In this document: one piece after another, positions 1 to 9,204 of the stretch
Layout: the number at the start of each line of letters is the position of its first letter
Numbering within the stretch: the stretch's first letter is position 1
Assembly (NCBI RefSeq): GCF_036320485.1
Contig: NZ_CP132911.1
Location: 2,852,001-2,916,000 of the forward strand
From: Dyella sp. A6
GTDB taxonomy: Bacteria; Pseudomonadota; Gammaproteobacteria; Xanthomonadales; Rhodanobacteraceae
Direction of reading: 5' to 3'
DNA length: 64,000 bases
Made by a program: the position numbers and the translations under genes
Notes under the pieces: model-generated
Database searches by the model: none
Seen by the model: the letters and a program-made list of their open reading frames with translations, nothing else
What the model was told of the DNA's origin: nothing

Positions 1-592
1 TAATGTCCTTCCAGACATCGACGGTGGCAGTCATGTTCGACCAGAACGTACCGTTGTCGATGCCCAGCCAGGTCACCCCGACCAGATGCCCGCCGAAAAT
101 GCCCAGCGAGCAGAACACGCAGCACAGCAAGGGCATGGCGATCAGCCCCGCCAGGAAACGGGGGGCCGCGACATAGGACAGCGGATCAACCGCCATCAGC
201 TCCATCGCGGCAATCTGGTCGGTGGCACGCATCAGGCCGATTTCGGCGGTGATCGCGGTACCGGCCCGGCCGGCGAACAGCAGCGCAGTGACCACCGGGC
301 CAAGCTCGCGGTAGATCGCGATCGCCACCACCGTGCCGGTCGCCGCGGTGCCGCCGAAGATCGACAACACGTGATACAGCTGCAGCGCCAGCACCATGCC
401 CACGAACAGACCGCAGACCATGATGATGGTCAGGCTCATCGCGCCAACGAACCACAACTGGCGTATGGTTTCGCGCAGGTAGCGCATGCTGCGCGGAACG
501 GCGGCCAGCACACGCAACAGGAACAGGCCGCACTCGCCGATCTGCTCCAGCGAGCGCATCACGATGTTCTCATTGCCGACACGAGCGTTCAT
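1..592 (-). CDS. mlaE: MlaE-type lipid-transport ABC permease (C-terminus cut by window edge)
   Basis: Inner-membrane permease of the Mla ABC system, which moves phospholipid between inner and outer membrane with MlaF as ATPase. Read on the minus strand from an ATG at 592, the frame stays open to base 1, about 197 codons; the family is about 260, so the C-terminus lies outside the window. The product is hydrophobic after residue 45 and carries the family signature around residues 117-133 (EIGLMRATDQIAAMELM), the conserved E-x-G-x-M-R block of MlaE/Ycf63 permeases. Its ATG overlaps the stop of mlaF (ATGA), which indicates translational coupling. mlaD, mlaC and mlaB would be expected beyond the left edge. 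Confidence 0.9.
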   Translation of the reverse strand, partial: MNARVGNENIVMRSLEQIGECGLFLLRVLAAVPRSMRYLRETIRQLWFVGAMSLTIIMVCGLFVGMVLALQLYHVLSIFGGTAATGTVVAIAIYRELGPVVTALLFAGRAGTAITAEIGLMRATDQIAAMELMAVDPLSYVAAPRFLAGLIAMPLLCCVFCSLGIFGGHLVGVTWLGIDNGTFWSNMTATVDVWKDI

Positions 593-1425
593 GCCCCACC
601 CCGCTTGAAACCCAGCGCTTCCGCATAATCGCCGGCCGGATACTGGAACGGCACCGGGCCGTCGGCCTCACCACCGAAGAACTGGCGGGTCCACGGCGAC
701 CCATCGTCGGCGATCGTCTTCGGGTCACCCTGAGCCACCACCTTGCCATTGGCGATGAGGTAAATGTGGTCGGCCACCTGCTTGATCGCTTCCAGCTCGT
801 GCGCCACCAGCACGCTGGTGATGCCCAGCGTCTCGTTGAGCGTGCGGATCAGCTTGAGAACCTGGTTCAGCGCGATCGGATCCAGGCCGACAAAAGGTTC
901 GTCGTACAGAATCAGCATCGGATCGAACACAATGGCGCGCGCCAGCGCCACGCGCCGCGCCATGCCGCCGGACAATTCGCTGGGCATCAGCGCCGCGGCG
1001 CCGCGCAGCCCTACCGCCTGCAGCTTGGTCAGCACGATGTTGCGGATCAGCACCTCCGGCAGCCGGGTATGCTGGCGCAGCGGAAAGGCCACATTTTCGA
1101 ACACGTCGAAATCGGTCAACAGCGCCGAGTTCTGGAACAGGTAACCGATGCGCTCGCGCAGCGTGTACAGCGCTTCGCGGTCCAGCGTAGGCACATTCTG
1201 CCCATCCACCCGGATCTCGCCGGCATCGCCGCGCATCTGGCCGGTGATGTGTTTCAGCAAGGTGGTCTTGCCCGTGCCGCTGGGGCCCATGATGGCGGTG
1301 ACCTTGCCGCGCGGGATATCCAGATCCAGCCCGTCGAACACTTTTTTGCCGCTGAGCACCGTGGTCAGGCCACGGATGCGGACCAGAACACGATCGTCGG
1401 GCATGCTGCGGACAGGCTCGGTCAT
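589..1425 (-). CDS. mlaF: MlaF phospholipid ABC transporter ATP-binding protein
   Basis: Cytoplasmic ATPase that powers MlaE. The 278-residue product has a Walker A at residues 47-54 (GPSGTGKT), the ABC signature LSGGM at 151-155, Walker B LILYDE at 171-176 and the switch histidine at 209. The PFVGLDP stretch after Walker B is typical of the MlaF/Ttg2A branch. The ATG at 1425 is the first sensible start. mlaE follows with a 4-base overlap. gmk lies upstream on the same strand 73 bp away, and that gap contains a candidate promoter, so mlaF probably starts its own transcript. The family is clear; the exact lipid direction is not readable from sequence. Confidence 0.93.
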   Translation of the reverse strand: MTEPVRSMPDDRVLVRIRGLTTVLSGKKVFDGLDLDIPRGKVTAIMGPSGTGKTTLLKHITGQMRGDAGEIRVDGQNVPTLDREALYTLRERIGYLFQNSALLTDFDVFENVAFPLRQHTRLPEVLIRNIVLTKLQAVGLRGAAALMPSELSGGMARRVALARAIVFDPMLILYDEPFVGLDPIALNQVLKLIRTLNETLGITSVLVAHELEAIKQVADHIYLIANGKVVAQGDPKTIADDGSPWTRQFFGGEADGPVPFQYPAGDYAEALGFKRGGA

Positions 1426-1452
1426 AAACTGACGGGTACAGTAAAAGGGTGA

Positions 1453-1482
1453 ACGTTAGCGGAAGACGCTCCCGAAGGCCAA
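1453..1482 (-). promoter_or_regulatory. Candidate sigma-70 promoter for mlaFE
   Basis: On the minus strand TTGGCC (1482-1477) is followed after 18 bp by TAACGT (1458-1453). It lies in the 73-bp gap between the gmk stop and the mlaF start and would give a leader of about 20 nt. This is a motif match by eye only. Confidence 0.35.
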
Positions 1483-1498
1483 CGAGGATAGGGGCGAT

Positions 1499-2131
1499 TC
1501 ATTCAGCCTCCAGCAACTCGTCGATCAATGCCTGATAACGCTGGCATTGCATGGGGGTACGCAACCGCACCGCATGGACGATCGCCTGCAGGTCGCGCAA
1601 CGCGTCCTCGAAACGGTCGTTGACAATGATGTAGTCGAACTCGTGCGCATGAGCAATTTCGCCGCGCGAGTTGCGCAGGCGACGCTCGATCACATCGGGG
1701 GCGTCCGAGCCCCGGCCACGCAGACGGCGTTCCAGTTCCGCCCGCGACGGCGGCAGGATGAAGACACTGACGCAATCGGGCTTGCTGAGCCGGATCTGCT
1801 GCGCACCCTGCCAGTCGATTTCCAGCAGGACATCGCGTCCCTGTGCCAGCAAGCCCGACACCGTGGTGCGCGAGGTGCCATAGAGATTGCCATGCACCTC
1901 GGCATGCTCCAGGAAGATGCCATCGGCAACCTCCCGCTCGAACTCGGCCCGCTCCACGAAGTAGTAATGCCGTCCGTACTGCTCGCCCGGCCGCGGTGGG
2001 CGCGTGGTGTGCGAGATCGACAACGAAATGGCCGGCTCGCGCTCCAGCAATGCATTGACCAGGGTGGATTTGCCGGCACCCGAAGGCGCAGCCACCACGA
2101 AGAGGGTGCCTTCCGGCAGTTCCTTCGACAC
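1499..2131 (-). CDS. gmk: Guanylate kinase
   Basis: Phosphorylates GMP to GDP in purine nucleotide synthesis. The 210-residue product has the P-loop APSGAGKST at residues 15-23 and the GMP-binding segment HTTRPPRPGE at 41-50; length is normal for the family. The start is GTG at 2131, directly after an in-frame TAG, so no longer start exists; the purine run GATGGGGG lies just upstream. It shares a strand with yicC but is separated from it by about 500 bp. In Pseudomonas and Xanthomonas gmk is usually followed by rpoZ-spoT; here mlaF follows instead. Confidence 0.95.
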   Translation of the reverse strand: MSKELPEGTLFVVAAPSGAGKSTLVNALLEREPAISLSISHTTRPPRPGEQYGRHYYFVERAEFEREVADGIFLEHAEVHGNLYGTSRTTVSGLLAQGRDVLLEIDWQGAQQIRLSKPDCVSVFILPPSRAELERRLRGRGSDAPDVIERRLRNSRGEIAHAHEFDYIIVNDRFEDALRDLQAIVHAVRLRTPMQCQRYQALIDELLEAE

Positions 2132-2631
2132 CTAGACCCCCATCTTTCGTTGCGATGAATCGCAGCCGGTAAACGCCCAGAAGCATGGCTTCTGCTTCTG
2201 GCGGCGTGCCTGGATACGGGCCGGGGAGATCACATGCATTGCTGGGTCGATCTGGTTGGCAAGGTGAAAGTATAGCCCGTGCGCCATCGCACACGGGCGA
2301 GTTGCCTGGTGTTCGGCCTTAGCATCGCTCCCTTTGGCTTGCCACCGTGTTAGGACAAATCCTACACACTGCAACCGTATGCACTGACAGGCGACAAACA
2401 CTGGCTTGCGCCAAGCTGACGCCGCCCCGCGAGTCTGGCGATGCGAACAGTCCGCTGCGCATGACAGCCGATGACCGGGGCCACCCCACCCAAGATGGAA
2501 TCCCTGCCTCCCCCGCCCCCATCGGCCCAGTCAAGGCTATCGGGTGACCGCCCGTGGGTATGCCGGGCAAAGGGTTGCAGGCGGCCAAGGCCGGATCACG
2601 CAAGGCTGGCTGACACCAGGGCAGCAGCACA
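2132..2631. other. 500-bp gap between yicC and gmk without a convincing gene
   Basis: Short open frames on both strands here lack family resemblance and good ribosome sites, so I call no gene. Two structures stand out: a GC-rich inverted repeat next to a TATACT box at 2269-2298, and a short palindrome, TAGGA-CAAA-TCCTA, at 2351-2364 that resembles half-site pairs used by NarL/FixJ-type regulators. The gap probably carries the gmk promoter and a long gmk leader. Confidence 0.5.
2269..2298 (-). promoter_or_regulatory. Candidate gmk promoter with adjacent inverted repeat
   Basis: On the minus strand a -10-like TATACT (2274-2269) directly follows an inverted repeat, with arms GCCCGTG and CACGGGC, at 2298-2275. 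No good -35 is visible, because the repeat fills that place. The repeat could be an operator, or a yicC terminator without a T run. It points toward gmk, about 140 bp away. Confidence 0.35.
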
Positions 2632-3492
2632 TCACTCGATGTTCTGGACCTGCTCGCGCATCTGCTCGATCAGCACTTTCAATTCCACGGCGGCATTGGT
2701 CGTACGTGCATCGACCGACTTGGAACCCAGTGTGTTGGCTTCGCGGTTGAACTCCTGCATCAGGAAGTCGAGGCGTCGCCCGACCGGCTCCTTCAGCCCG
2801 AGCACACGACGAGCCTCGGCGACATGGGTCGCCAGGCGGTCGAGCTCCTCGTCGACGTCGCAGCGGGTGATCTGCAGCACCAGTTCCTGCTCGAGGCGCC
2901 CCGGGTCCGCAGGCTGCTTGAGATCGGCCAACCGCGACTCCAGCCGCGCGCGCAGCGCCGTGCGGATCTCGGGCATCCAGCCGCGCACATCGGCGACGAT
3001 CCGCTCGATCGCATCCAGCCGGTCGTGCAGCAGCGCCGCCAGCTTGGTGCCCTCTCGCTCGCGGGTGGCTGTCAGCGCATCCAGCGCACGATCGAGCACA
3101 TCGAACAGAGCTGCCTGCTGCGCTTCGGGATCGACCGCTTCCTGCTGCAGTACGCCAGGGAACCGCAGCAGTTCGGTGAACTCCACTTGCAGTCGAGGAA
3201 AGCCCGCTTCCAGTTCCTGCGCCAGCCCGGACAGACGCGACAACAGAGCCTGATCGACCTGCAGCGACGAACCACGCGTATCGCCAGTCCGACGCACGGT
3301 AAGGTCGAGCTTGCCGCGCGAAAGACGGGCAGCCACCCGCTCGCGCAGCTGCGATTCCATGCTGCGCAGATCGTCGGGCAGACGTGGACTCAGCTCGAGA
3401 TAACGATGGTTGACCGTGCGCAGCTCGCAACAGAGCGCCCCGGCGGGGCCGGTGGCTTCGGCGCTGGCGTAGGCCGTCATGCTGCGAATCAT
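2632..3492 (-). CDS. yicC: YicC/YloC family endoribonuclease
   Basis: Member of the YicC/YloC family of endoribonucleases linked to RNA turnover. I start at ATG 3492 because the N-terminus MIRSMTAYA is the conserved family beginning; the open frame runs 48 codons further upstream through sequence that overlaps rph and has no family match. The resulting 286 residues match the usual length. The C-terminal part ([19 protein letters not shown] and following) is the conserved DUF1732 region. It is divergent from rph across an 88-bp gap, an arrangement common in gammaproteobacteria. Confidence 0.93.
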   Translation of the reverse strand: MIRSMTAYASAEATGPAGALCCELRTVNHRYLELSPRLPDDLRSMESQLRERVAARLSRGKLDLTVRRTGDTRGSSLQVDQALLSRLSGLAQELEAGFPRLQVEFTELLRFPGVLQQEAVDPEAQQAALFDVLDRALDALTATREREGTKLAALLHDRLDAIERIVADVRGWMPEIRTALRARLESRLADLKQPADPGRLEQELVLQITRCDVDEELDRLATHVAEARRVLGLKEPVGRRLDFLMQEFNREANTLGSKSVDARTTNAAVELKVLIEQMREQVQNIE

Positions 3493-3580
3493 CGGGACCG
3501 TCCGGAGTACTGGAAAGGGCGCAATGGTAAACTCTTGCGTCACGCCTTGCCCAATCCGGCCAGCGAAGCCAGGAATGCCC

Positions 3581-4306
3581 ATGACCGTCACCCGCCCCAG
3601 CGGCCGCGCCAGCGACCAGCTGCGCCCCGTCACCATCGAACGCCACTACACCAGCCATGCCGAAGGTTCGGTGCTGGTGAGCTTCGGCGAAACCCGCGTG
3701 CTGTGCACCGCCAGCATCGAGGACCGCGTGCCGCAGTGGTTGCGCGGCAAGGGCGAGGGCTGGATCACGGCCGAATACGGCATGCTGCCGCGTGCCACCC
3801 ACACCCGCATGCAGCGCGAAGCCGCCCGCGGCGGTCAGGGCGGCCGCACCATGGAGATCCAGCGCCTGATCGGCCGCAGCCTGCGCGCCTGCATCAACCG
3901 CCAGGCACTGGGCGAGCGCGTTATCACCCTGGATTGCGACGTGATCCAGGCCGACGGCGGCACCCGCACCGCCGCGATCACCGGCGCCTACGTCGCGCTG
4001 GTCGATGCGGTGAACTACCTGATGGCCCGCGAAAACCTCAAGCGCAACCCCGTCGTCGGCGCCATCGCCGCGGTGTCGGTGGGCATCTACAAGGGTATGC
4101 CGGTGCTCGACCTCGACTATGCCGAGGACTCCGATTGCGATACCGACATGAACGTGGTGATGAATGACGGCGGCGGCTTCATCGAGATGCAGGGTACGGC
4201 CGAAGGGCACGCCTTCCGTCGCGACGAGATGGACGCGATGCTCGCGCTGGCCGAAAAGGGCATTGCCGAGCTGGTCGCCGCGCAACGTGCCGCTCTGGCA
4301 CAGTAA
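3581..4306 (+). CDS. rph: Ribonuclease PH
   Basis: Phosphorolytic 3'-5' exoribonuclease that trims tRNA 3' ends. The 241-residue protein starts at ATG 3581 with AGGA eight bases upstream and begins [17 protein letters not shown], aligning with the family start. Conserved blocks include [20 protein letters not shown] and [10 protein letters not shown] (residues 126-135), which form the phosphate-binding active site. The intact length of 241 suggests a functional enzyme, unlike the truncated form of E. coli K-12. rdgB follows after 12 bp, so they are probably one transcript. A TAAACT box preceded by TGG at 3525-3533 may be an extended -10. Confidence 0.96.
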   Translation: MTVTRPSGRASDQLRPVTIERHYTSHAEGSVLVSFGETRVLCTASIEDRVPQWLRGKGEGWITAEYGMLPRATHTRMQREAARGGQGGRTMEIQRLIGRSLRACINRQALGERVITLDCDVIQADGGTRTAAITGAYVALVDAVNYLMARENLKRNPVVGAIAAVSVGIYKGMPVLDLDYAEDSDCDTDMNVVMNDGGGFIEMQGTAEGHAFRRDEMDAMLALAEKGIAELVAAQRAALAQ

Positions 4307-4318
4307 CGGGGCCAGGAT

Positions 4319-4912
4319 ATGCAGCGCATCGTGCTGGCCAGCGGCAATGCCGGCAAGCTGAAGGAGTTCGGCAGCCTGCTCGCCGACAGCGGCTTTGAGG
4401 TCGTGCCGCAGGGCACCCTCGGCGTCAGCGACATCGAGGAGACCGGCCTCAGCTTCGTCGAGAACGCGCTGTTGAAAGCGCGTCATGCGGCACGCACCAC
4501 TGGCCTGCCCGCGCTGGCCGACGACTCCGGCCTGTGCGTGACGCACCTCGGTGGCGCTCCCGGCCTGTACTCGGCCCGCTATGCCGGCCATCACGGCGAC
4601 AATGCCGCCAACAACGCCAAGCTGTTGCAGGCACTCGACGGCGTGCCGGGCGACGGCCGCCGCGCTTTTTTCATCTGCGTCCTGGCACTGCTGCGGCATG
4701 CCGACGACCCGGCCCCGCTGATTGCCGAAGGGCGCTGGCACGGACGCATACTGGATGCGCCGCGTGGTGTGCAGGGTTTCGGCTACGACCCGCTGTTCCT
4801 GCCGGACGGCCAGAGCAGCTCAGCCGCCGAGCTCGACGCCGCCGTCAAGAACCGGCTGAGCCACCGGGGGCAGGCCCTGGCCAGGCTGAAACAGGCCCTG
4901 GCAGACAACTGA
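4319..4912 (+). CDS. rdgB: dITP/XTP pyrophosphatase (non-canonical purine NTPase)
   Basis: Hydrolyses dITP, ITP and XTP to monophosphates, keeping deaminated purines out of nucleic acid. The 197-residue product shows the HAM1/RdgB signatures: [10 protein letters not shown] at residues 8-17, [10 protein letters not shown] from 46, DDSGL at 68-72, GYDPLF, and SHRGQA near the C-terminus. Length is normal. It sits 12 bp behind rph and 47 bp ahead of hemW, the conserved rph-rdgB-hemW order. The AGGA site before ATG 4319 is short but usable. Confidence 0.95.
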   Translation: MQRIVLASGNAGKLKEFGSLLADSGFEVVPQGTLGVSDIEETGLSFVENALLKARHAARTTGLPALADDSGLCVTHLGGAPGLYSARYAGHHGDNAANNAKLLQALDGVPGDGRRAFFICVLALLRHADDPAPLIAEGRWHGRILDAPRGVQGFGYDPLFLPDGQSSSAAELDAAVKNRLSHRGQALARLKQALADN

Positions 4913-4959
4913 GTTCCGCCTGCTCCCCATCTCCGCGTCACGCTCTGAATAATCCGCTC

Positions 4960-6126
4960 ATGCCGCTGGCCGCCCCGCCCCTGTCGCTTTACGTGCACAT
5001 GCCCTGGTGCGTGAAGAAGTGCCCTTACTGCGACTTCAACTCACACGGGCTGCGCGGTGAGCCACCGCCTTACGCGCGCTACACCGACCTGCTGCTGGAC
5101 GACCTGGACGCGGACCTGCGCGACTTCGGCCAGGCCGTAGCCGGGCGTGAAATCGTCAGCGTGTTCTTCGGCGGCGGCACACCCAGCCTGTTCGCACCGG
5201 AGCTGATCGCGCGCTTCCTCGACGGTGCGCGCGAACGCCTACGTTTCGCAGGCGACTGCGAGATCACCCTGGAGACCAACCCCGGCACGGTCGAACACGG
5301 CCGCTTCGACGGCTATCTGGCTGCCGGCGTGAATCGCCTGTCGTTTGGCATCCAGAGCTTCGACGACGACAAGCTGAAGCGCCTTGGTCGCATCCACTCC
5401 GCCAGCGAGGCCGAGGCAGCCGTCAAGTCGGCACAGGATGCCGGCTACGCCCGTATCAATCTCGACCTCATGTATGCGCTGCCCGAGCAGTCGCTGGAAG
5501 GTGCCCTGCGCGATGTGCGGCAGGCGGTCGCGCTGGCTCCCACGCACATTTCGCACTACCAGCTCACCCTGGAGCCGAATACCGCTTTCGCCGCCAACCC
5601 GCCGCCGCTGCCGGACGACGATCGCGCCTGGGCGATGCAGGAAGCCTGCGAGGCCTATCTGGCAGCGTCCAGCTACGGCCAATACGAGATCTCCGCCTAT
5701 GCCCGCGCCGGCCATCGCTGCGTGCACAACCTCAATTACTGGCGCTTCGGCGACTACCTGGGGACTGGTGCCGGCGCGCATGGCAAGCTAAGTGACACCG
5801 CATCCGGACAGGTCCTGCGACGCTGGAAGACGCGCCATCCACGGGCATGGATCGAGGCGGCGGGCGGCGCGGCGCGCATCGGCGGCGAGGGCCCGGTGAG
5901 CCTCGACGAACTGCCGTTCGAATACATGCTCAACGCCCTGCGCCTGATCGACGGCGTGCCGGCTTCCGACTTTGCCGAACGTACCGGCCTGTCGCTGGAA
6001 CACCTCGCCACGCCCCTGGCCGAGGCCCGTCGCAACCACTGGATCACCAGCGACCCGGGACAATTGCACACCACGGCCCTGGGCCAGCGGTTTCTGAATG
6101 ACGTGATCGCCCTTTTCCTGCCGTGA
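4960..6126 (+). CDS. hemW: Radical SAM heme chaperone HemW
   Basis: Heme-binding radical SAM protein thought to deliver heme to respiratory enzymes; often misnamed oxygen-independent coproporphyrinogen oxidase. The 388-residue product has C17-x3-C21-x2-C24 for the 4Fe-4S cluster, the SAM motif GGGTPS and the C-terminal HemW domain. I chose ATG 4960 because MPLAAPPLSLYVHMPWC begins where family members begin; the frame is open further upstream but only through a shadow of rdgB. The cysteine set distinguishes HemW/HemN-like proteins, and the 380-390 length favours HemW over HemN (about 450). Confidence 0.92.
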   Translation: MPLAAPPLSLYVHMPWCVKKCPYCDFNSHGLRGEPPPYARYTDLLLDDLDADLRDFGQAVAGREIVSVFFGGGTPSLFAPELIARFLDGARERLRFAGDCEITLETNPGTVEHGRFDGYLAAGVNRLSFGIQSFDDDKLKRLGRIHSASEAEAAVKSAQDAGYARINLDLMYALPEQSLEGALRDVRQAVALAPTHISHYQLTLEPNTAFAANPPPLPDDDRAWAMQEACEAYLAASSYGQYEISAYARAGHRCVHNLNYWRFGDYLGTGAGAHGKLSDTASGQVLRRWKTRHPRAWIEAAGGAARIGGEGPVSLDELPFEYMLNALRLIDGVPASDFAERTGLSLEHLATPLAEARRNHWITSDPGQLHTTALGQRFLNDVIALFLP

Positions 6127-6216
6127 GCCCCTAGGAAAATTCGAGGAATATCCGATAGGCACATCGCCCCATCCGACCTACACTAGCATTTCGGGGTAAA
6201 CCTAAGGATTCACGCC

Positions 6217-8790
6217 ATGGATGTCGAGCCCAAGCGACGACACCAATCGGTCCTGTCGAATTTCGGCCAGCGTCCTGCACGCCGGCCGTGGCCTGCGCGT
6301 ACCCGTCGCCTGCTCGAAGAAGCCAGCAACCTGTGCACCGGGTGGCTCGACGTGCCGCTGCATCGCTGCATGGACGCCTTCGACCAGAACCTCTACCAGA
6401 TGGCGGAGAACTCCCGGAACCATCTTGATCAGCAACGCCTGTTCGAAAGCCGCGCCCTGCTGGTAAAGCACTGGACGGTAATCGAGGATCGACTGCTGAA
6501 CGAACTGCGCGAGCAGTTCGCCCGGATCGGCGAACCCGATCCGGGCAGCGGCGTCACCGCCCAGTCGACCTCGCTCTCCCTGCTCGACTACAACGAACAC
6601 GAGCTCATCAGCGCACTCGACAAGCTCGCCGCGCGTGGTGAGGCACAAAACAGCACATTGCTGTCCGAGCTGAGCTTCCGCTTCGCCGTGCTGGTTGCCG
6701 CGCCCCCGCTCGAGGGCACCGCATTTCCGGCCACCCCCGCAAGCCTGGCCAAGGCACTGCGAATCGCCAGCGAGTCACTCGATCTGCCGATCGAGCACCG
6801 CCTGCTGTTGCTGCAGGCATTCGAACAGACCGTGATCGGCGCACTCGGCGCACTTTACGAAACCCTCAACGCGCACTTGCTGGACGACGGCATCCTGCCT
6901 CATCTGCGCGCATTCCCGACGGCCCGTCCGCTGGCGCCCCAGCGCTCGGCCGACAGTCCGGCCACGCCCCAGAATACGGTCGCACCAGAGATGGTGGAGC
7001 CGGAACCGGAGCCGGTCGACTCAGGGGCGGACACGGCGCGCAACAACGAACCCATCTCCGTCCTGGAAAGCCTGCGGGACCTCCTCGCCAGGGGCCGTCA
7101 TACGACGAAGACCGCAGCATCCGGCCGTACTGCCACACCCGACGAGCTGCAGACCGCCCTGGGCGCTCTGCAACAACATCTGGCGCAGGTCGCGGACAAG
7201 GCGGGCCGCGAACTGCGAAGCGCGCAGCGCCTGCGCGAAGAGCTGCTGCTTCAGCTCAATGCCGGCCTGCCCGAGGGCTCGGCAAGCATGCAGCTGACGC
7301 CGGAACAGGACGACACGGTCGAACTGGTGACGATGCTGTTCGAGCAACTCAGCCAGCAAGTGAACCACGGACCACGCGCACGTCAGCTGCTTGGCGGCCT
7401 GCAGCTGCCCATGCTGCGCCTGGCCGTCACTGATCGTGACTTCTTCGACCAGCACGAGCATCCCGGACGACGCCTGCTTGGCACCGTCGCCCAGGCCGCC
7501 AACGACTGGCTCGACGATCCCAACGGCGAGGTCGACCGCCCCTTGCTCGCCCAGCTCGAGCAGTTGGTGGAGCGTGCCCGCAAGGAGCCGCCCAGCGCTG
7601 GCCTGTACACGGCATTGCTGGCCGACATCGAGCACCACCTGGCCCAGCTTGCCCGCAAGGCCAAGGCGACCGAGCGACGTCACATCGAGGCCATGCAGGG
7701 TCGCGAGAAGCTCGACCATGCCCGCCATCGCGCCGCCGAGCTGATGAACGAGCGTTTCATGCGCTCGCAGCCACGCGGCCTGCTGCGTGCACTGCTCGAA
7801 CGCGCCTGGTCCGACGTGCTGGCTCTTACCCTGCTGCGCAATGGCGAAGAAAGCGAAGCCTTCCGCTCGCGCCTGGAGATCACCGACCAGCTGCTTGGAC
7901 TTGCACCCGTCGGCGACCCGGCGCAACTGCAGCGCGAAGTGGAAAGCGGCCTGCAGCAGATCGGCATGCATCCCGAGGAGGCCGAGCAGGTCGCCCAGCG
8001 CCTGATCGGCACAGGCATTCCCGCTCCCACCGCCACACCGCCCTCACCCGGCAGCATGCCGGACATCAGGGTCTCGGTGCCGGCATCCAGAACTGACAAG
8101 CCCGCGGTCGACAGCACTACGACTGCAGCGCCCGCCGCCGCATCGACAGCAGCGCCCACACGAGCAACGGAACCGGTTCCAGCTCCAGTCTCCGCTTCGG
8201 CTCCAGTTTCCGCTTCGGCTTCGGTGCCAGCGCCGCCGACGGCCGCATCCGCGACGACATCCGCACCCGTGGTCGGGTCTCCCGCGACGTCCCGCGAAAA
8301 AGTGCCGGCAGAACAGGCAGAACAACCCAAACCAGCCCCGGCGAGCGCGCAGGAAAACCAGCTCAGCACCACCGACCTGGCCATGCGCCTGAAGAAGCAT
8401 CCGCGACTGGGCGAGCAGCGCGATCAGGAAAGCAAGCCTGTCGCCAGCACCAACGAATCACGGGAAGCACCACTCGGCCCGCAGGAAGCACGCATCCACA
8501 ATCGCCTTCGCCAATTGCCTTATGGCACCTGGTTCGAGTTCACCGATCCCGCCAGCGGGCAGACCAGCGTACTCAAGCTGGCCTGGTTCTCGCCCATGAC
8601 AGGCAACAGCCTGTTCGTGACACGTCGTGGCCAGCGCGGCGAAGAACTGAACCTGCGGGAACTCGCACGCGCCATGGCCAGCGGCCGGGTCCGCGAAATG
8701 CAGCAGCAGCGCGACAACCTGCTTGATCGTGCCTGGCGCTCGCTCACCAGCAACCTGCTGCGCCCGGCGCAGAGCGGCGGACAGCCATGA
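6217..8790 (+). CDS. DUF1631 family protein
   Basis: Large cytoplasmic protein (857 residues) of the DUF1631 family, known in Xanthomonas and Pseudomonas relatives but without an established function; some databases wrongly call it thymidine phosphorylase. No signal peptide or membrane helix is visible. The first 600 residues are mainly predicted helix with many Leu/Glu/Gln heptads. Residues about 610-710 form an Ala/Pro/Ser/Thr-rich linker with a small tandem repeat. The last 100 residues begin with a PYGTWFEF...KLAWFSP pattern, a beta-rich segment seen at the end of this family and followed here by LFVTRRG. ATG 6217 has AAGGA nine bases upstream. Its stop overlaps the start of a PilZ gene, which suggests a role in c-di-GMP signalling; that is inference from coupling. 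Confidence 0.85.
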   Translation: MDVEPKRRHQSVLSNFGQRPARRPWPARTRRLLEEASNLCTGWLDVPLHRCMDAFDQNLYQMAENSRNHLDQQRLFESRALLVKHWTVIEDRLLNELREQFARIGEPDPGSGVTAQSTSLSLLDYNEHELISALDKLAARGEAQNSTLLSELSFRFAVLVAAPPLEGTAFPATPASLAKALRIASESLDLPIEHRLLLLQAFEQTVIGALGALYETLNAHLLDDGILPHLRAFPTARPLAPQRSADSPATPQNTVAPEMVEPEPEPVDSGADTARNNEPISVLESLRDLLARGRHTTKTAASGRTATPDELQTALGALQQHLAQVADKAGRELRSAQRLREELLLQLNAGLPEGSASMQLTPEQDDTVELVTMLFEQLSQQVNHGPRARQLLGGLQLPMLRLAVTDRDFFDQHEHPGRRLLGTVAQAANDWLDDPNGEVDRPLLAQLEQLVERARKEPPSAGLYTALLADIEHHLAQLARKAKATERRHIEAMQGREKLDHARHRAAELMNERFMRSQPRGLLRALLERAWSDVLALTLLRNGEESEAFRSRLEITDQLLGLAPVGDPAQLQREVESGLQQIGMHPEEAEQVAQRLIGTGIPAPTATPPSPGSMPDIRVSVPASRTDKPAVDSTTTAAPAAASTAAPTRATEPVPAPVSASAPVSASASVPAPPTAASATTSAPVVGSPATSREKVPAEQAEQPKPAPASAQENQLSTTDLAMRLKKHPRLGEQRDQESKPVASTNESREAPLGPQEARIHNRLRQLPYGTWFEFTDPASGQTSVLKLAWFSPMTGNSLFVTRRGQRGEELNLRELARAMASGRVREMQQQRDNLLDRAWRSLTSNLLRPAQSGGQP
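8184..8219 (+). repeat. Two tandem 18-bp units inside the DUF1631 linker
   Basis: Units at 8184-8201 and 8202-8219 differ by one base and encode PVSASA twice in the Ala/Ser/Pro-rich linker. Such short repeats can change number by slippage and alter linker length. Confidence 0.7.
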
Positions 8791-9137
8791 ACACGGCATC
8801 GAACCACAACGAACAGCGGCGCGCACCGCGCAAATCGGTCAACGCCACAGTCACCGTCATGGATGTCATCCGTGACCAGCCACTGGGCTACCTGGGCAAT
8901 CTTTCCGCCACGGGCATGCTGCTGATCGGCCAGCACCCGCCCACTCCGGATGCGGTCTATCAGGTCCGGCTGAACCTGCCCATGGCTGGCGTGCCCACGC
9001 CTACCATCGAAGTGGGCATCCAGGCCCAATGGCACCAGCCAGCCGCTCGGCCCGGCCAGGTCTGGGCCGGCTATCGCATCATTGCCATCGCCCAGGACGA
9101 CGCTGCACGACTGAGTCAGTGGCTGCGTCTGGCCTGA
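8787..9137 (+). CDS. Small PilZ domain protein (predicted c-di-GMP receptor)
   Basis: 116-residue single-domain PilZ protein. Both c-di-GMP binding elements are present: the arginine motif R11-R12-x-x-R15 (QRRAPRKS) and the N38-x-S40-x-x-G43 motif (NLSATG), so ligand binding is expected. It is cytoplasmic, with no signal or membrane segment. Its ATG overlaps the DUF1631 stop (ATGA at 8787-8790), so the two are translationally coupled. It is not a PilZ of the type IV pilus operon, where the arginine motif is typically missing. The downstream gene pepQ is 67 bp away and probably unrelated. Confidence 0.9.
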   Translation: MNTASNHNEQRRAPRKSVNATVTVMDVIRDQPLGYLGNLSATGMLLIGQHPPTPDAVYQVRLNLPMAGVPTPTIEVGIQAQWHQPAARPGQVWAGYRIIAIAQDDAARLSQWLRLA

Positions 9138-9204
9138 ACGACACATAGGTCGTCGCGAACATCGCGTTAGACTGGCAGGCTGCAGCAACCTGTCAGGAGT
9201 CCGC

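Noticed and set aside
2351..2364. TAGGA-CAAA-TCCTA palindrome as a defined regulator site
   Set aside because: Only five-base arms; resembles NarL/FixJ-type sites but I cannot assign a regulator, so it is noted only within the gap entry.
2537..4741. 734-codon open frame on the minus strand across yicC, rph and rdgB
   Set aside because: It is opposite or out of frame with three well-conserved genes, its product is rich in Ala/Gly/His/Gln of shadow type, and no family resemblance is seen. High GC keeps such frames open.
4534..4959. N-terminal extension of hemW by 142 codons
   Set aside because: The extra part is an out-of-frame reading of rdgB. The conserved protein starts at 4960.
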